NCBI GenBank assembly: GCA_920105625.2
Contig: OV050030.1
Location: 137,319,918 to 137,383,917, forward strand
DNA: 64,000 bases
Direction: 5' to 3'
DNA from: Clusia tigrina
Taxonomy: Eukaryota; Arthropoda; Insecta; Diptera; Clusiidae
Shown: positions 11,570 through 25,856 of the stretch, in pieces
How the letters are laid out: every line of letters begins with the position of its first letter
Numbering within the stretch: position 1 is the stretch's first letter
The notes under the pieces: generated by a model
What the model saw: the letters and a program-made list of their open reading frames with translations, nothing else
What the model was told of the DNA's origin: nothing
Database searches by the model: none
Translations under genes and position numbers: made by a program

Positions 11570-12710
11570 TTAGTCAGATATTGCAGAGTCTTTATCTTGT
11601 ATGTTTGGAAGCTTTGTATTGAAAATATTAGAGTAGGTAGGAGAGTTGTGAGAAGAGTGTGTATTATTCAGCGTGTAAGTGGGTTTCAAAGAAGAGAGAG
11701 TTTTTTGAGAGTTATCGATGATTGCTGCAATGGTCTTCTCACTGTGTTTAATAGGAGAGACAGTTTGCAAGGAATTGTTTGATATTGGCGTGTTGTTGGT
11801 GTTTATTTGATTTTGTTCTGTTAATTTGTTTTCGTTGTTAGTTTGTAGTTTTGATTGTTGATTATAGGTTTTTGTGTTGCTTTGGTTGAGTCTGAGAGAG
11901 TAGACGCATAGCTATTCGGTGAGAGATCGGTATTGTGTTGTGTTTTGTATAACTGTTTTGCTTCACGCACACTGCACTTCTTTTTAATTTGGATTTTCAA
12001 AACTTCTCTTTCCTGTTGGAATTTAGTGCATTCATTTAGTGCAAGCAGGTGCATTTCTGCAATATTTAGCTGTGTGTCCCAATATTTGGCAAGATTTGCA
12101 TCGCAGTGGATTGGGCAAGTATTCTCAAACCCTCGCAGCATACCATCAAATATCTATTTTTGTTGGAAGATGGTAGCGATCGAAAGTCAACAAAACTACA
12201 CCACTTGGATATGGCTTACCGTCAATAATTTTATTAAATTTGTTTACCGAAATAACACCTTGGGATGAAAGTTCATTTACAATTTCTTCTTCTGAAACTT
12301 GGTTGAGGCATGGAGCGTACACTCTACCCTTAGTGATATTTAAAGAAACGTGGAAGAAGCATTTTACTGGACATATTCCATAGAGTTTTTTTGCGGCAAT
12401 AACCTTTTTTGCAACTTCTACACTTTTCACTAAAAGAAGCAAATTACCATCGCGAAGTTCCGAGATAGTTAAAATTTCTTTACTGATTAATTTCAATAAT
12501 TTGTGTACAGCAAAACAGGAGAAATTTTTTAGTGGCTTACTATCAATAGTGGAGGCAACAACAACAAACTTATGGGTGTTTAATCGTGTTTCAGGTAGCT
12601 CCGGGAAGTCGTCAAGTAGTGGTGCCGAAGCCAAACGTTTTTTTTTAGCTGTATAATTTTCTGCTAATGCGGCGAACCGGTTCTCCCCCAAGCGGGGTGC
12701 CCAGGGGCAT
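11570..12710 (-). pseudogene. LINE ORF1 pseudogene, L2
   Basis: Segments are 12691-12146, 12141-11821 and a third ending at 11570. Private changes relative to L1 include AKKV for AKKF, KKLY for KKLH, and CSVRE for CSMRE. The break positions are the same as in L1. Confidence 0.78.
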
Positions 12711-13711
12711 TCTGATTATAATGAGTGTATTCGCGCGACCGAAAATGTATTCTCAAGGTATACGGAAAGAAGAGAGGAGTAAATTAGAAAAAGTAATAAC
12801 ATCATTACACAAAGGGAGCATTCAATTAATTATATCCATGACACAATAGCTAATCAGTTTAGAACACAATATGCTTGGTTCGAAATAAGCATAGGGAATT
12901 TGCAATAAAACAAGCAAAGGAATTACATATATTTAACCCTCGATGATTTTAATGAAAACTTGCCGGATATTTTGAGAAGACATATCAAATCAGGAAAGGT
13001 AGGAGTATATTCTGAATTGGATGATCATCAATACAGTTTGTTACAATTGAGAATTATTGGCATTTACAGTTGTAGGGAGAAGGTCAAATTCGTTAAATGT
13101 ACTTATCGAGCGAAGGATATGAGCAGAGCATGAAACCATCCTAAGGGTAATTTTCTGATCTCTCAACTTAAATGTAAATTACAGATACAATTAAATGAAA
13201 ACTAAATTAAATAAAATTAATAATCTTACAAGATAATGTGGAACATATACAGGATAATATTGCACCTTCAAGAATTGGAACCTTTCATAGTAACATATTA
13301 ACGAACGATAAAATTGATTCTTCCGAATAAGTTGCAAAATATAACACTTGGTACACTTATTGAGAGTAATGAAGGCATTGTAATTGTAATCAGAGTTCCA
13401 AATTAGGTAATAAATTGATCAATTTCAACGATTATTCCTTTAGGAGATAGTTAACATAATGGAACAAAAACTGTGAACCACTAAAAATTGTCATATACAA
13501 TAATAATACGTTAATATATGACGAAAACAAGGACCTAAAAAAAATGCTACCATTGAAAAATTTCTTCAAAAGAAATAATTGTATACAGATATTTAACACC
13601 GTATCGAAGCTTATAGAAATAGAGAAAGGAGTTTTCATTTTGAAAAATTACGACAATGTTGAATTGAACATTACATGTAACCAAGAAGATTTAATTTTGA
13701 CTTGAAATTAC
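12711..13711 (+). pseudogene. env-like remnant E2
   Basis: Type A spacer, 1001 bp. It differs from E1 by the common CAATAATAA form near 13497, which shortens the last open piece. No intact frame. Confidence 0.43.
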
Positions 13712-13924
13712 TTATTATTATTATTATTATTATTAAACTTTATTCTAATAAATTAATTATTACAATAAATACAATTAATGAGTACTGGCTGCCAGGGCCT
13801 TCGACTCGATCTTAATCTATTTTATTTTAAATTTTATTTTTGAAATTAATACAACTTAAAAGGTGTCTATTGGTTTTATACTATCTAGTCACATTTTTTA
13901 AAAGATTACTAGGGACTTCCGTAC

Positions 13925-16900
13925 CTATGCATTCCTTCTAATTGCACTGAAAGCTCTGCATTCGTTCAATAAATGAGTTATTAAAGCTCTGTGTCCGGTG
14001 CAATAATCACAATTTGGCGCTGAATCTCGACGCAGTAAGTGTTCGTGCGAAAATATGGCATGGCCCAACCGAAGTCGAACAAAAATGTTTATTTGGTTTA
14101 CGGTGCATGATCCTGGATAGGTGGGTTTGATTCCTTCTCGATTATACGATTTATAATTATGTGTATAGATGTTCCACTCTTCCATTTTTCGTATATACAA
14201 GGATTTCTCAATTAATTTACGCATATCTGTATTTTCTCGTGTATGGAAGTACAATAGGTGATGATGCCTTACTGCTGTGACAGCCGTTGAATCAGCGAAT
14301 TCGTTGCCGTCAATCACAACATGGCTGGGTACCCACCCACATGATTTTTAATTTATTAGCGCATTTTATGCATGCTTCTCTTATATCTGAAGCAAGGATG
14401 CCCTCATTGCTTATATTACGAATCGCCTCTATGGAAGATTTGCTATCAGAACATTTAAGAAATCTGCCTTTGTGCAAACGAGCATAGTCCGTGGCTATTT
14501 TTATTGCCAAAACTTTCGGCTGTGAAGATTGAACAATGTTGTTGAATAAGGCCAGTGGATATTACTATTCCGGTAGAGGATACTACCGCGAAGGTAGTGC
14601 ATTCGGGTTGTTTTGAGCCATCAGTAAATAAAAGGGTCCAGTTCTTATTACTGTATTTGCTTGTATGTTCTGCAAAAAGTTGTCGGTAAGCTTCAGGATT
14701 TGTGGTAGATTTAGAGTACGAAATCAGATCTAGGACAAATGATGAGTGTTTGAGATGCCACGGAGGGTCTCTTTTCTGCTTGATTAGCCGAGGAGCTGTG
14801 TCAGGCATAATACATTTAGCTACCTCAATACAGCGGCGGATTACGGATTTTATAGTATACCTTTTGGTGTGTTTGAAGGCACACTGGACGTCTTTGAGAA
14901 GCGTTGCATTTCTGGCGTTAAATAATTTTGGTATAAGGTGAAAAGTTGATGCACGTATTTGCTCCATAATAGAAGGTAAACCAGCTTCGGCTAAGATATT
15001 TTTTGTCGGCGACGTAGGGAAGGCTCTTATGGCTCTTCGAACAGCTGCGTGGTAGGGTGCGTATAGCTGCTTTAAGTTGCTTTGAGCGCACCATCCAAAA
15101 ATTGGGAGAGCGTAGTTTATTTTGGAAAGTATTAGTGATCTTGTGACATTGATTAGTGTAGAAATATGTACTAGACTATGATTAGAAGATAAGAATTTAA
15201 CAATATTAAGCCTGGCATTAATATTTTTTCTTAAATTTACACATTGGGGCTTAAAGTTAAATTTCTTGTCGAAGACGACACCAAGAATTTTCAATTCATT
15301 AACTAGTTCAATAGAAGTGTTGTTAAAGTTTAAAGTAAACATTTTACATTTTCTTTTTTTACAAAAGTGAATTAATTTACATTTGTTTATAGAGAGTCGG
15401 CCACCAGACCGAGTACACCATTTATCAATATCATAAAAAATTTTAGAAAAATTACATTTAACATCATTGTTAGAATTGTTATTAGTAAAGAAGATAGCAT
15501 CATCCGCGTATATAGAGTATTTAATATTTTTATAATCGGCTACTATTTTACTGATTTGGTCAAAAGCTGCTATAAATAAAACAACAGACAAAGGAGACCC
15601 TTGTGGTATCCCATTATCGAGAGACCGAGTATTTGAAAATTTTTGGTTTACTCTCACCCGAAACCTGCGATGGGTCAGGAAGGCATTTACAAAAGCAAAT
15701 ATCTTTGTACTAATCTTCCAAGTCGATAGCTGTTGGAGGACAACTTTAACACCAATGCGATCGAATGCTCTTTCAAAGTCAGTGGCCAGTACAGACACAT
15801 GACTTTTATTCGAAAGGGCAGTTGACATGAAATGCTCGAGATGGAGGAGAGCATCAATTGCCTCTTTTTAAAAGCTACTTGGTTGGAGCTGATAAAATTG
15901 TTAGTGGTTATATACCATAATAATCTTTTAGCAATAATTTTTTCCAGGACCTTCCCGATACAAGGCAAAAGGGATATGGGGCGATAGCTACTTATTTCAG
16001 AAATTGGTTTGTTAGGCTTAGGTATCGGTATTATTTCAGCTGTGCGCCAAGTTTGTGGAAGGATTCCGTGGTCTAAAATTTCATTGTATAAAACTAGTAA
16101 TATTTTTTTGGCAGAGGCAGGTAGATTATTTAACATCGGGTAGTATATGTGATCTAAACCTGGAGTTTTTCCTTTTGCTGACTGTAGCGCAGTTTCGAGT
16201 TCGGTAATGGAAATATATGCCTCAATTTTATTTGCAGTCAGTGATAGGTGAATGGGTTTATATTTCGTATGTGGGAAAAATCGTTTCTCAGAGATGAATT
16301 CTTCAGAAAAGTTTGCGTCGCTAGAGAGTGCAGACCAATTATTAGCGAAGGTATTTGCCATTTCAAAAGAAGAAGTCAAATGAGAATCTCCAACAGTTAA
16401 GATACGAAGTGGGGTGGTTTTGCTGCCACCAACAAGAACTCGAATGTCGGACCATATTTGTTTGATACTGGATTTGGGAGTGATTTGAGATGTAAATTTT
16501 TCAAGAGAGTTGGCTTTAGCTTTTCTAACAGCTCTTCTAAATATTGCATTTGATTTTGTACAGAGCTAAGTTATTATCGATTCTGTAGTGCTTATAATCA
16601 CTACAGAATCTTCCCTTATTAATTTTAAATTACTATTCCACCATGGTACCGATTTTTTGACAAAGAAACTTTTAGTTTGTGGAATTGATACGTTGGCAGC
16701 AAACCGAATTGCTTTGGAAAATTTAGCTGCTTTTTGGTTAATATTATAGGATTGGGAGAAACATTCAAATCTACAGGCGCAAGCGCTCTGAAATGCAGTC
16801 CAATTAGCTAAATCAGTTTTGAATTTGTTCTTGGGAATGATTCTTTCAGGATTGAGGTTGGATATGATATCAATACAAATGGGAAAATGATCACTGTTAT

Positions 16901-17514
16901 GGAGATTATCTAAAGTAACCCAACTACATTTGGGTGCAAGGTGTGCTGAGCATAAAGAAAGGTAAATGTGGGTGAAGGTTTTGTGCGTTGAAAAATGAGT
17001 GGGGGACACATCATTTAAAACGATGAGATCGTGGGCAAGAATAAAATCCTCTAAGATTTTGCCTCTATCATTGGCTTGAGGGGAGCCCCAGAGGGGACTC
17101 CAAGAGTTGAAATCGCCAGATAAGATATACTGTGATGGGGCATAACCTAGTAAAGACTCTAAATCCTGAACTCAAAAGTTTTGTTGAGGGGGGATATAGG
17201 TATTTATTATTGTGAAAGTTAGTCCGTATTTGATTTCTAATGCTAACGATGCTATTGGAGATTGTACATTAAGTAATTTATGCGGAATATGCTTCTTTAT
17301 TAGAATCCCGACTCCTTGTTTAGATGAGAGGTTTGCAGAAAGGTTGTGGAAATATCCAATATATTGTTTAGGGGATTATATTATCTTTTCCGTAAGGGAC
17401 GTGCGTTTCTTGAAGTGCAATGATATCAGGAGAAATAGCTTTTATGATCAAATGTAGTTCATTGTAGTTGTTTATAAAACCTTTTATGTTCCATTGCAAT
17501 ATTTTAATAGTCAT
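13925..17514 (-). pseudogene. LINE ORF2 pseudogene, L3
   Basis: The RT core is open 15828-14455 (457 codons) with all RT motifs. It shares an L-to-F change after the YADD box (KIFYD) with L4, L8 and L9. The endonuclease-RT segments are at 17009-16566 and 16379-15687. The same shared stops and shifts as L1 occur. Confidence 0.88.
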
Positions 17515-17533
17515 AATGAAAGTAGGGTGTAAT

Positions 17534-18676
17534 TTAGTCAGATATTGCAGAGTCTTTATCTTGTATGTTTGGAAGCTTTGTATTGAAAATATTAGAGTAG
17601 GTAGGAGAGTTGTGAGAAGAGTGTGTATTATTCAGCGTGTAAGTGGGTTTCAAAGAAGAGAGAGTTTTTTGAGAGTTATCGATGATTGCTGCAATGGTCT
17701 TCTCACTGTGTTTAATAGGAGAGACAGTTTGCAAGGAATTGTTTGATATTGGCGTGTTGTTGGTGTTTATTTGATTTTGTTCTGTTAATTTGTTTTCGTT
17801 GTTAGTTTGTAGTTTTGATTGTTGATTTTAGGTTTTTGTGTTGCTTTGGTTGAGTCTGAGAGAGTAGACGCATAGCTATTCGGTGAGAGATCGGTATTGT
17901 GTTGTGTTTTGTATAACTGTTTTGCTTCACGCATACTGCACTTCTTTTTAATTTGGATTTTCAAAACTTCTCTTTCCTGTTGGAATTTAGTGCATTAATT
18001 TAGTGCAAGCAGGTGCATTTCTGCAATATTTAGCTGTGTGTCCCAATATTTGGCAAGGTTTGCATCGCAGTGGATTGGGCAAGTATTCTCAAACCCTCGC
18101 AGCATACCATCAAATATCTATTTTTGTTGGAAGATGGTAGCGATCGAAAGTCAACAAAACTACACCACTTGGATATGGCTTACCGTCAATAATTTTATTA
18201 AATTTGTTTACCGAAATAACACCTTGGGATGAAAGTTCATTTACAATTTCTTCTTCTGAAACTTGGTTGAGGCATGGAGCGTACACTGTACCCTTAGTGC
18301 TATTTAAAGAAACGTGGAAGAAGCATTTTACTGGACATATTCCATGGAGTTTTTTTGCGGCAATAAACTTTTTTGCAACTTCTACACTTTTCACTAAAAG
18401 AAGCAAATTACCATCGCGAAGTTCCGAGATAGTTAAAATTTCTTTACTGATTAATTTCAATAATTTGTGTACAGCAAAACAGGAGAAATTTTTTAGTGGC
18501 TTACTATCAATAGTGGAGGCAACAACAACAAACTTATGGGTGTTTAATCGTGTTGCAGGTAGCTCCGGGAAGTCGTCAAGTAGTGGTGCCGAAGCCAAAC
18601 GTTTTTTTTTAGCTGTATAATTTTCTGCTAATGCGGCGAACCGGTTCACCCCCAAGCGGGGGTGCCCAGGGGGCAT
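17534..18676 (-). pseudogene. LINE ORF1 pseudogene, L3 (extra nonsense)
   Basis: Segment 1 is open from an ATG at 18676 to 18110. Segment 2 has a private G-to-T nonsense change (GAA to TAA near 17997), so no long second segment is readable here. Confidence 0.78.
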
Positions 18677-19677
18677 TCTGATTATAATGAGTGTATTCGC
18701 GCGACCGAAAATGTATTCTCAAGGTATACGGAAAGAAGAGAGGAGTAAATTAGAAAAAGTAATAACATTATTACACAAAGGGAGCATTCAATTAATTATA
18801 TACATGACACAACAGTTAATCGGTTTAGAACACAATATGCTTGGTTCGAAATAAGCATAGGGAATTTGCAATAAAACAAGCAATAGAATTACATATATTT
18901 AACCCTCGATGATTTTAATGAAAACTTGCCGGATATTTTGAGAAGACATATCAAATCAGGAAAGGTAGGAGTATATTCTGAATTGGATGATCATCAATAC
19001 AGTTTGCTACAATTGAGAATTATTGGCATTTACAGTTGTAGGGAGAAGGTCAAATTCGTTAAATGTACTTATCGAGCGAAGGATATGAGCAGAGCATGAA
19101 ACCATCCTAAGGGTAATTTTCTGATCTCTCAACTTAAATGTAAATTACAGATAAAATTAAATGAAAACTAAATTAAATAAAATTAATAATCTTACAAGAT
19201 AATGTGGAACATATACAGGATAATATTGCATCTTCAAGAATTGGAACCTTTCATAGTAACATATTAACGAACGATAAAATTGATTCTTCCGAATAAGTTG
19301 CAAAATATAACACTTGGTACACTTATTGAGAGTAATGAAGGCATTGTAATTGTAATCAGAGTTCCAAATTAGGTAATAAATTGATCAATTTCAACGATTA
19401 TTCCTTTAGGAGATAGTTAACATAATGGAACAAAAACTGTGAACCACTAAAAATTGTCATATACAATAATAATACGTTAATATATGACGAAAACAAGGAC
19501 CTAAAAAAAATGCTACCATTGAAAAATTTCTTCAAAAGAAATAATTGTATACAGATATTTAACACCGTATCGAAGCTTATAGAAATAGAGAAAGGAGTTT
19601 TCATTTTGAAAAATTACGACAATGTTGAATTGAACATTACATGTAACCAAGAAGATTTAATTTTGACTTGAAATTAC
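18677..19677 (+). pseudogene. env-like remnant E3
   Basis: Type B spacer. The first-piece stop of type A copies is replaced by a Gln codon (near 18811), and several other changes are shared with E4 and E9. Confidence 0.43.
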
Positions 19678-19890
19678 TTATTATTATTATTATTATTACA
19701 CTTTATTCTAATCAATTAATTATTACAATAAATACAATTAATGAGTACTGGCTGCCAGGGCCTTCGACTCGATCTTAATCTATTTTATTTTAAATTTTAT
19801 TTTTGAAATTAATACAACTTAAAAAGGTGTCTATTGGTTTTATACTATCTAGAGTCACATTTTTTAAAAGATTACTAGGGACTTCCGTAC

Positions 19891-22800
19891 CTATGCATTC
19901 CTTCTAATTGCACTGAAAGCTCTGCATTCGTTCAATAAATGAGTTATTAAAGCTCTGTGTCCGGTGCAATAATCACAATTTGGCGCTGAATCTCGACGCA
20001 GTAAGTGTTCGTGCGAAAATATGGCATGGCCCAACCGAAGTCGAACAAAAATGTTTATTTGGTTTACGGTGCATGATCCTGGATAGGTGGGTTTGATTCC
20101 TTCTCGATTATACGATTTATAATTATGTGTATAGATGTTCCACTCTTCCATTTTTCGTATATACAAGGATTTCTCAATTAATTTACGCATATCTGTATTT
20201 TCTCGTGTATGGAAGTACAATAGGTGATGATGCCTTACTGCTGTGACAGCCGTTGAATCAGCGAATTCGTTGCCGTCAATCACAACATGGCTGGGTACCC
20301 ACCCACATGATTTTTAATTTATTAGCGCATTTTATGCATGCTTCTCTTATATCTGAAGCAAGGATGCCCTCATTGCTTATATTACGAATCGCCTCTATGG
20401 AAGATTTGCTATCAGAACATTTAAGAAATCTGCCTTTGTGCAAACGAGCATAGTCCGTGGCTATTTTTATTGCCAAAACTTTCGGCTGTGAAGATTGAAC
20501 AATGTTGTTGAATAAGGCCAGTGGATATTACTATTCCGGTAGAGGATACTACCGCGAAGGTAGTGCATTCGGGTTGTTTTGAGCCATCAGTAAATAAAAG
20601 GGTCCAGTTCTTATTAGTGTATTTGCTTGTATGTTCTGCAAAAAGTTGTCGGTAAGCTTCAGGATTTGTGGTAGATTTAGAGTACGAAATCAGATCTAGG
20701 ACAAATGATGAGTGTTTGAGATGCCACGGAGGGTCTCTTTTCTGCTTGATTAGCCGAGGAGCTGTGTCAGGCATAATACATTTAGCTACCTCAATACAGC
20801 GGCGGATTACGGATTTTATAGTATACCTTTTGGTGTGTTTGAAGGCACACTGGACGTCTTTGAGAAGCGTTGCATTTCTGGCGTTAAATAATTTTGGTAT
20901 AAGGTGAAAAGTTGATGCACGTATTTGCTCCATAATAGAAGGTAAACCAGCTTCGGCTAAGATATTTTTTGTCGGCGACGTAGGGAAGGCTCTTATGGCT
21001 CTTCGAACAGCTGCGTGGTAGGGTGCGTATAGCTGCTTTAAGTTGCTTTGAGCGCACCATCCAAAAATTGGGAGAGCGTAGTTTATTTTGGAAAGTATTA
21101 GTGATCTTGTGACATTGATTAGTGTAGAAATATGTACTAGACTATGATTAGAAGATAAGAATTTAACAATATTAAGCCTGGCATTAATATTTTTTCTTAA
21201 ATTTACACATTGGGGCTTAAAGTTAAATTTCTTGTCGAAGACGACACCAAGAATTTTCAATTCATTAACTAGTTCAATAGAAGTGTTGTTAAAGTTTAAA
21301 GTAAACATTTTACATTTTCTTTTTTTACAAAAGTGAATTAATTTACATTTGTTTATAGAGAGTCGGCCACCAGACCGAGTACACCATTTATCAATATCAT
21401 AAAAAATTTTAGAAAAATTACATTTAACATCATTGTTAGAATTGTTATTAGTAAAGAAGATAGCATCATCCGCGTATATAGAGTATTTAATATTTTTATA
21501 ATCGGCTACTATTTTACTGATTTGGTCAAAAGCTGCTATAAATAAAACAACAGACAAAGGAGACCCTTGTGGTATCCCATTATCGAGAGACCGAGTATTT
21601 GAAAATTTTTGGTTTACTCTCACCCGAAACCTGCGATGGGTCAGGAAGGCATTTACAAAAGCAAATATCTTTGTACTAATCTTCCAAGTCGATAGCTGTT
21701 GGAGGACAACTTTAACACCAATGCGATCGAATGCTCTTTCAAAGTCAGTGGCCAGTACAGACACATGACTTTTATTCGAAAGGGCAGTTGACATGAAATG
21801 CTCGAGATGGAGGAGAGCATCAATTGCCTCTTTTTAAAAGCTACTTGGTTGGAGCTGATAAAATTGTTAGTGGTTATATACCATAATAATCTTTTAGCAA
21901 TAATTTTTTCCAGGACCTTCCCGATACAAGGCAAAAGGGATATGGGGCGATAGCTACTTATTTCAGAAATTGGTTTGTTAGGCTTAGGTATCGGTATTAT
22001 TTCAGCTGTGCGCCAAGTTTGTGGAAGGATTCCGTGGTCTAAAATTTCATTGTATAAAACTAGTAATATTTTTTTGGCAGAGGCAGGTAGATTATTTAAC
22101 ATCGGGTAGTATATGTGATCTAAACCTGGAGTTTTTCCTTTTGCTGACTGTAGCGCAGTTTCGAGTTCGGTAATGGAAATATATGCCTCAATTTTATTTG
22201 CAGTCAGTGATAGGTGAATGGGTTTATATTTCGTATGTGGGAAAAATCGTTTCTCAGAGATGAATTCTTCAGAAAAGTTTGCGTCGCTAGAGAGTGCAGA
22301 CCAATTATTAGCGAAGGTATTTGCCATTTCAAAAGAAGAAGTCAAATGAGAATCTCCAACAGTTAAGATACGAAGTGGGGTGGTTTTGCTGCCACCAACA
22401 AGAACTCGAATGTCGGACCATATTTGTTTGATACTGGATTTGGGAGTGATTTGAGATGTAAATTTTTCAAGAGAGTTGGCTTTAGCTTTTCTAACAGCTC
22501 TTCTAAATATTGCATTTGATTTTGTACAGAGCTAAGTTATTATCGATTCTGTAGTGCTTATAATCACTACAGAATCTTCCCTTATTAATTTTAAATTACT
22601 ATTCCACCATGGTACCGATTTTTTGACAAAGAAACTTTTAGTTTGTGGAATTGATACGTTGGCAGCAAACCGAATTGCTTTGGAAAATTTAGCTGCTTTT
22701 TGGTTAATATTATAGGATTGGGAGAAACATTCAAATCTACAGGCGCAAGCGCTCTGAAATGCAGTCCAATTAGCTAAATCAGTTTTGAATTTGTTCTTGG

Positions 22801-23480
22801 GAATGATTCTTTCAGGATTGAGGTTGGATATGATATCAATACAAATGGGAAAATGATCACTGTTATGGAGATTATCTAAAGTAACCCAACTACATTTGGG
22901 TGCAAGGTGTGCTGAGCATAAAGAAAGGTAAATGTGGGTGAAGGTTTTGTGCGTTGAAAAATGAGTGGGGGACACATCATTTAAAACGATGAGATCGTGG
23001 GCAAGAATAAAATCCTCTAAGATTTTGCCTCTATCATTGGCTTGAGGGGAGCCCCAGAGGGGACTCCAAGAGTTGAAATCGCCAGATAAGATATACTGTG
23101 ATGGGGCATAACCTAGTAAAGACTCTAAATCCTGAACTCAAAAGTTTTGTTGAGGGGGGATATAGGTATTTATTATTGTGAAAGTTAGTCCGTATTTGAT
23201 TTCTAATGCTAACGATGCTATTGGAGATTGTACATTAAGTAATTTATGCGGAATATGCTTCTTTATTAGAATCCCGACTCCTTGTTTAGATGAGAGGTTT
23301 GCAGAAAGGTTGTGGAAATATCCAATATATTGTTTAGGGGATTATATTATCTTTTCCGTAAGGGACGTGCGTTTCTTGAAGTGCAATGATATCAGGAGAA
23401 ATAGCTTTTATGATCAAATGTAGTTCATTGTAGTTGTTTATAAAACCTTTTATGTTCCATTGCAATATTTTAATAGTCAT
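19891..23480 (-). pseudogene. LINE ORF2 pseudogene, L4
   Basis: The RT core is open 21794-20421 and shares KIFYD with L3. Both also carry a silent variant near 21960. Upstream segments are 22975-22532 and 22345-21653; the final knuckle segment is 20283-19891. Confidence 0.88.
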
Positions 23481-23499
23481 AATGAAAGTAGGGTGTAAT

Positions 23500-24642
23500 T
23501 TAGTCAGATATTGCAGAGTCTTTATCTTGTATGTTTGGAAGCTTTGTATTGAAAATATTAGAGTAGGTAGGAGAGTTGTGAGAAGAGTGTGTATTATTCA
23601 GCGTGTAAGTGGGTTTCAAAGAAGAGAGAGTTTTTTGAGAGTTATCGATGATTGCTGCAATGGTCTTCTCACTGTGTTTAATAGGAGAGACAGTTTGCAA
23701 GGAATTGTTTGATATTGGCGTGTTGTTGGTGTTTATTTGATTTTGTTCTGTTAATTTGTTTTCGTTGTTAGTTTGTAGTTTTGATTGTTGATTTTAGGTT
23801 TTTGTGTTGCTTTGGTTGAGTCTGAGAGAGTAGACGCATAGCTATTCGGTGAGAGATCGGTATTGTGTTGTGTTTTGTATAACTGTTTTGCTTCACGCAT
23901 ACTGCACTTCTTTTTAATTTGGATTTTCAAAACTTCTCTTTCCTGTTGGAATTTAGTGCATTCATTTAGTGCAAGCAGGTGCATTTCTGCAATATTTAGC
24001 TGTGTGTCCCAATATTTGGCAAGATTTGCATCGCAGTGGATTGGGCAAGTATTCTCAAACCCTCGCAGCATACCATCAAATATCTATTTTTGTTGGAAGA
24101 TGGTAGCGATCGAAAGTCAACAAAACTACACCACTTGGATATGGCTTACCGTCAATAATTTTATTAAATTTGTATACCGAAATAACACCTTGGGATGAAA
24201 GTTCATTTACAATTTCTTCTTCTGAAACTTGGTTGAGGCATGGAGCGTACACTGTACCCTTAGTGCTATTTAAAGAAACGTGGAAGAAGCATTTTACTGG
24301 ACATATTCCATGGAGTTTTTTTGCGGCAATAAACTTTTTTGCAACTTCTACACTTTTCACTAAAAGAAGCAAATTACCATCGCGAAGTTCCGAGATAGTT
24401 AAAATTTCTTTACTGATTAATTTCAATAATTTGTGTACAGCAAAACAGGAGAAATTTTTTAGTGGCTTACTATCAATAGTGGAGGCAACAACAACAAACT
24501 TATGGGTGTTTAATCGTGTTTCAGGTAGCTCCGGGAAGTCGTCAAGTAGTGGTGCCGAAGCCAAACGTTTTTTTTTAGCTGTATAATTTTCTGCTAATGC
24601 GGCGAACCGGTTCTCCCCCAAGCGGGGGTGCCCAGGGGGCAT
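23500..24642 (-). pseudogene. LINE ORF1 pseudogene, L4
   Basis: Segment 1 is open from an ATG at 24642 to 24076, with an N-to-Y change (SVYKF) shared with L5. Segment 2 is 24071-23751. Confidence 0.78.
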
Positions 24643-25643
24643 TCTGATTATAATGAGTGTATTCGCGCGACCGAAAATGTATTCTCAAGGTATACGGAAA
24701 GAAGAGAGGAGTAAATTAGAAAAAGTAATAACATTATTACACAAAGGGAGCATTCAATTAATTATATACATGACACAACAGTTAATCGGTTTAGAACACA
24801 ATATGCTTGGTTCGAAATAAGCATAGGGAATTTGCAATAAAACAAGCAATAGAATTACATATATTTAACCCTCGATGATTTTAATGAAAACTTGCCGGAT
24901 ATTTTGAGAAGACATATCAAATCAGGAAAGGTAGGAGTATATTCTGAATTGGATGATCATCAATACAGTTTGCTACAATTGAGAATTATTGGCATTTACA
25001 GTTGTAGGGAGAAGGTCAAATTCGTTAAATGTACTTATCGAGCGAAGGATATGAGCAGAGCATGAAACCATCCTAAGGGTAATTTTCTGATCTCTCAACT
25101 TAAATGTAAATTACAGATAAAATTAAATGAAAACTAAATTAAATAAAATTAATAATCTTACAAGATAATGTGGAACATATACAGGATAATATTGCATCTT
25201 CAAGAATTGGAACCTTTCATAGTAACATATTAACGAACGATAAAATTGATTCTTCCGAATAAGTTGCAAAATATAACACTTGGTACACTTATTGAGAGTA
25301 ATGAAGGCATTGTAATTGTAATCAGAGTTCCAAATTAGGTAATAAATTGATCAATTTCAACGATTATTCCTTTAGGAGATAGTTAACATAATGGAACAAA
25401 AACTGTGAACCACTAAAAATTGTCATATACAATAATAATACGTTAATATATGACGAAAACAAGGACCTAAAAAAAATGCTACCATTGAAAAATTTCTTCA
25501 AAAGAAATAATTGTATACAGATATTTAACACCGTATCGAAGCTTATAGAAATAGAGAAAGGAGTTTTCATTTTGAAAAATTACGACAATGTTGAATTGAA
25601 CATTACATGTAACCAAGAAGATTTAATTTTGACTTGAAATTAC
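24643..25643 (+). pseudogene. env-like remnant E4
   Basis: Type B spacer that looks identical to E3 at the sites compared. No intact frame. Confidence 0.43.
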
Positions 25644-25856
25644 TTATTATTATTATTATTATTACACTTTATTCTAATCAATTAATTATTACAATAAATA
25701 CAATTAATGAGTACTGGCTGCCAGGGCCTTCGACTCGATCTTAATCTATTTTATTTTAAATTTTATTTTTGAAATTAATACAACTTAAAAAGGTGTCTAT
25801 TGGTTTTATACTATCTAGAGTCACATTTTTTAAAAGATTACTAGGGACTTCCGTAC

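Larger units (their letters stand above)
8047..12710 (-). mobile_element. I-type LINE copy L2, with 295-nt internal deletion
   Basis: The (TTA)8 tail is at 8047-8070. The unit is about 300 bp shorter than the rest. Aligned to L1, bases equivalent to 3417-3711 are missing, with the junction at about 9375/9376, and 5 bases are missing from the 3' UTR near 8167. Confidence 0.88.
13712..18676 (-). mobile_element. I-type LINE copy L3
   Basis: The (TTA)8 tail is at 13712-13735. It is full length relative to L1. The 5' (ORF1) end carries type B variants, including the extra Gs near 18660 and 18671 that put an ATG (18676) in frame with ORF1. Confidence 0.88.
19678..24642 (-). mobile_element. I-type LINE copy L4
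   Basis: The (TTA)7 tail is at 19678-19698. The 3' UTR carries the type B form (AATCAATTAA and an extra A near 19824). The ORF1 end is type B. Confidence 0.88.
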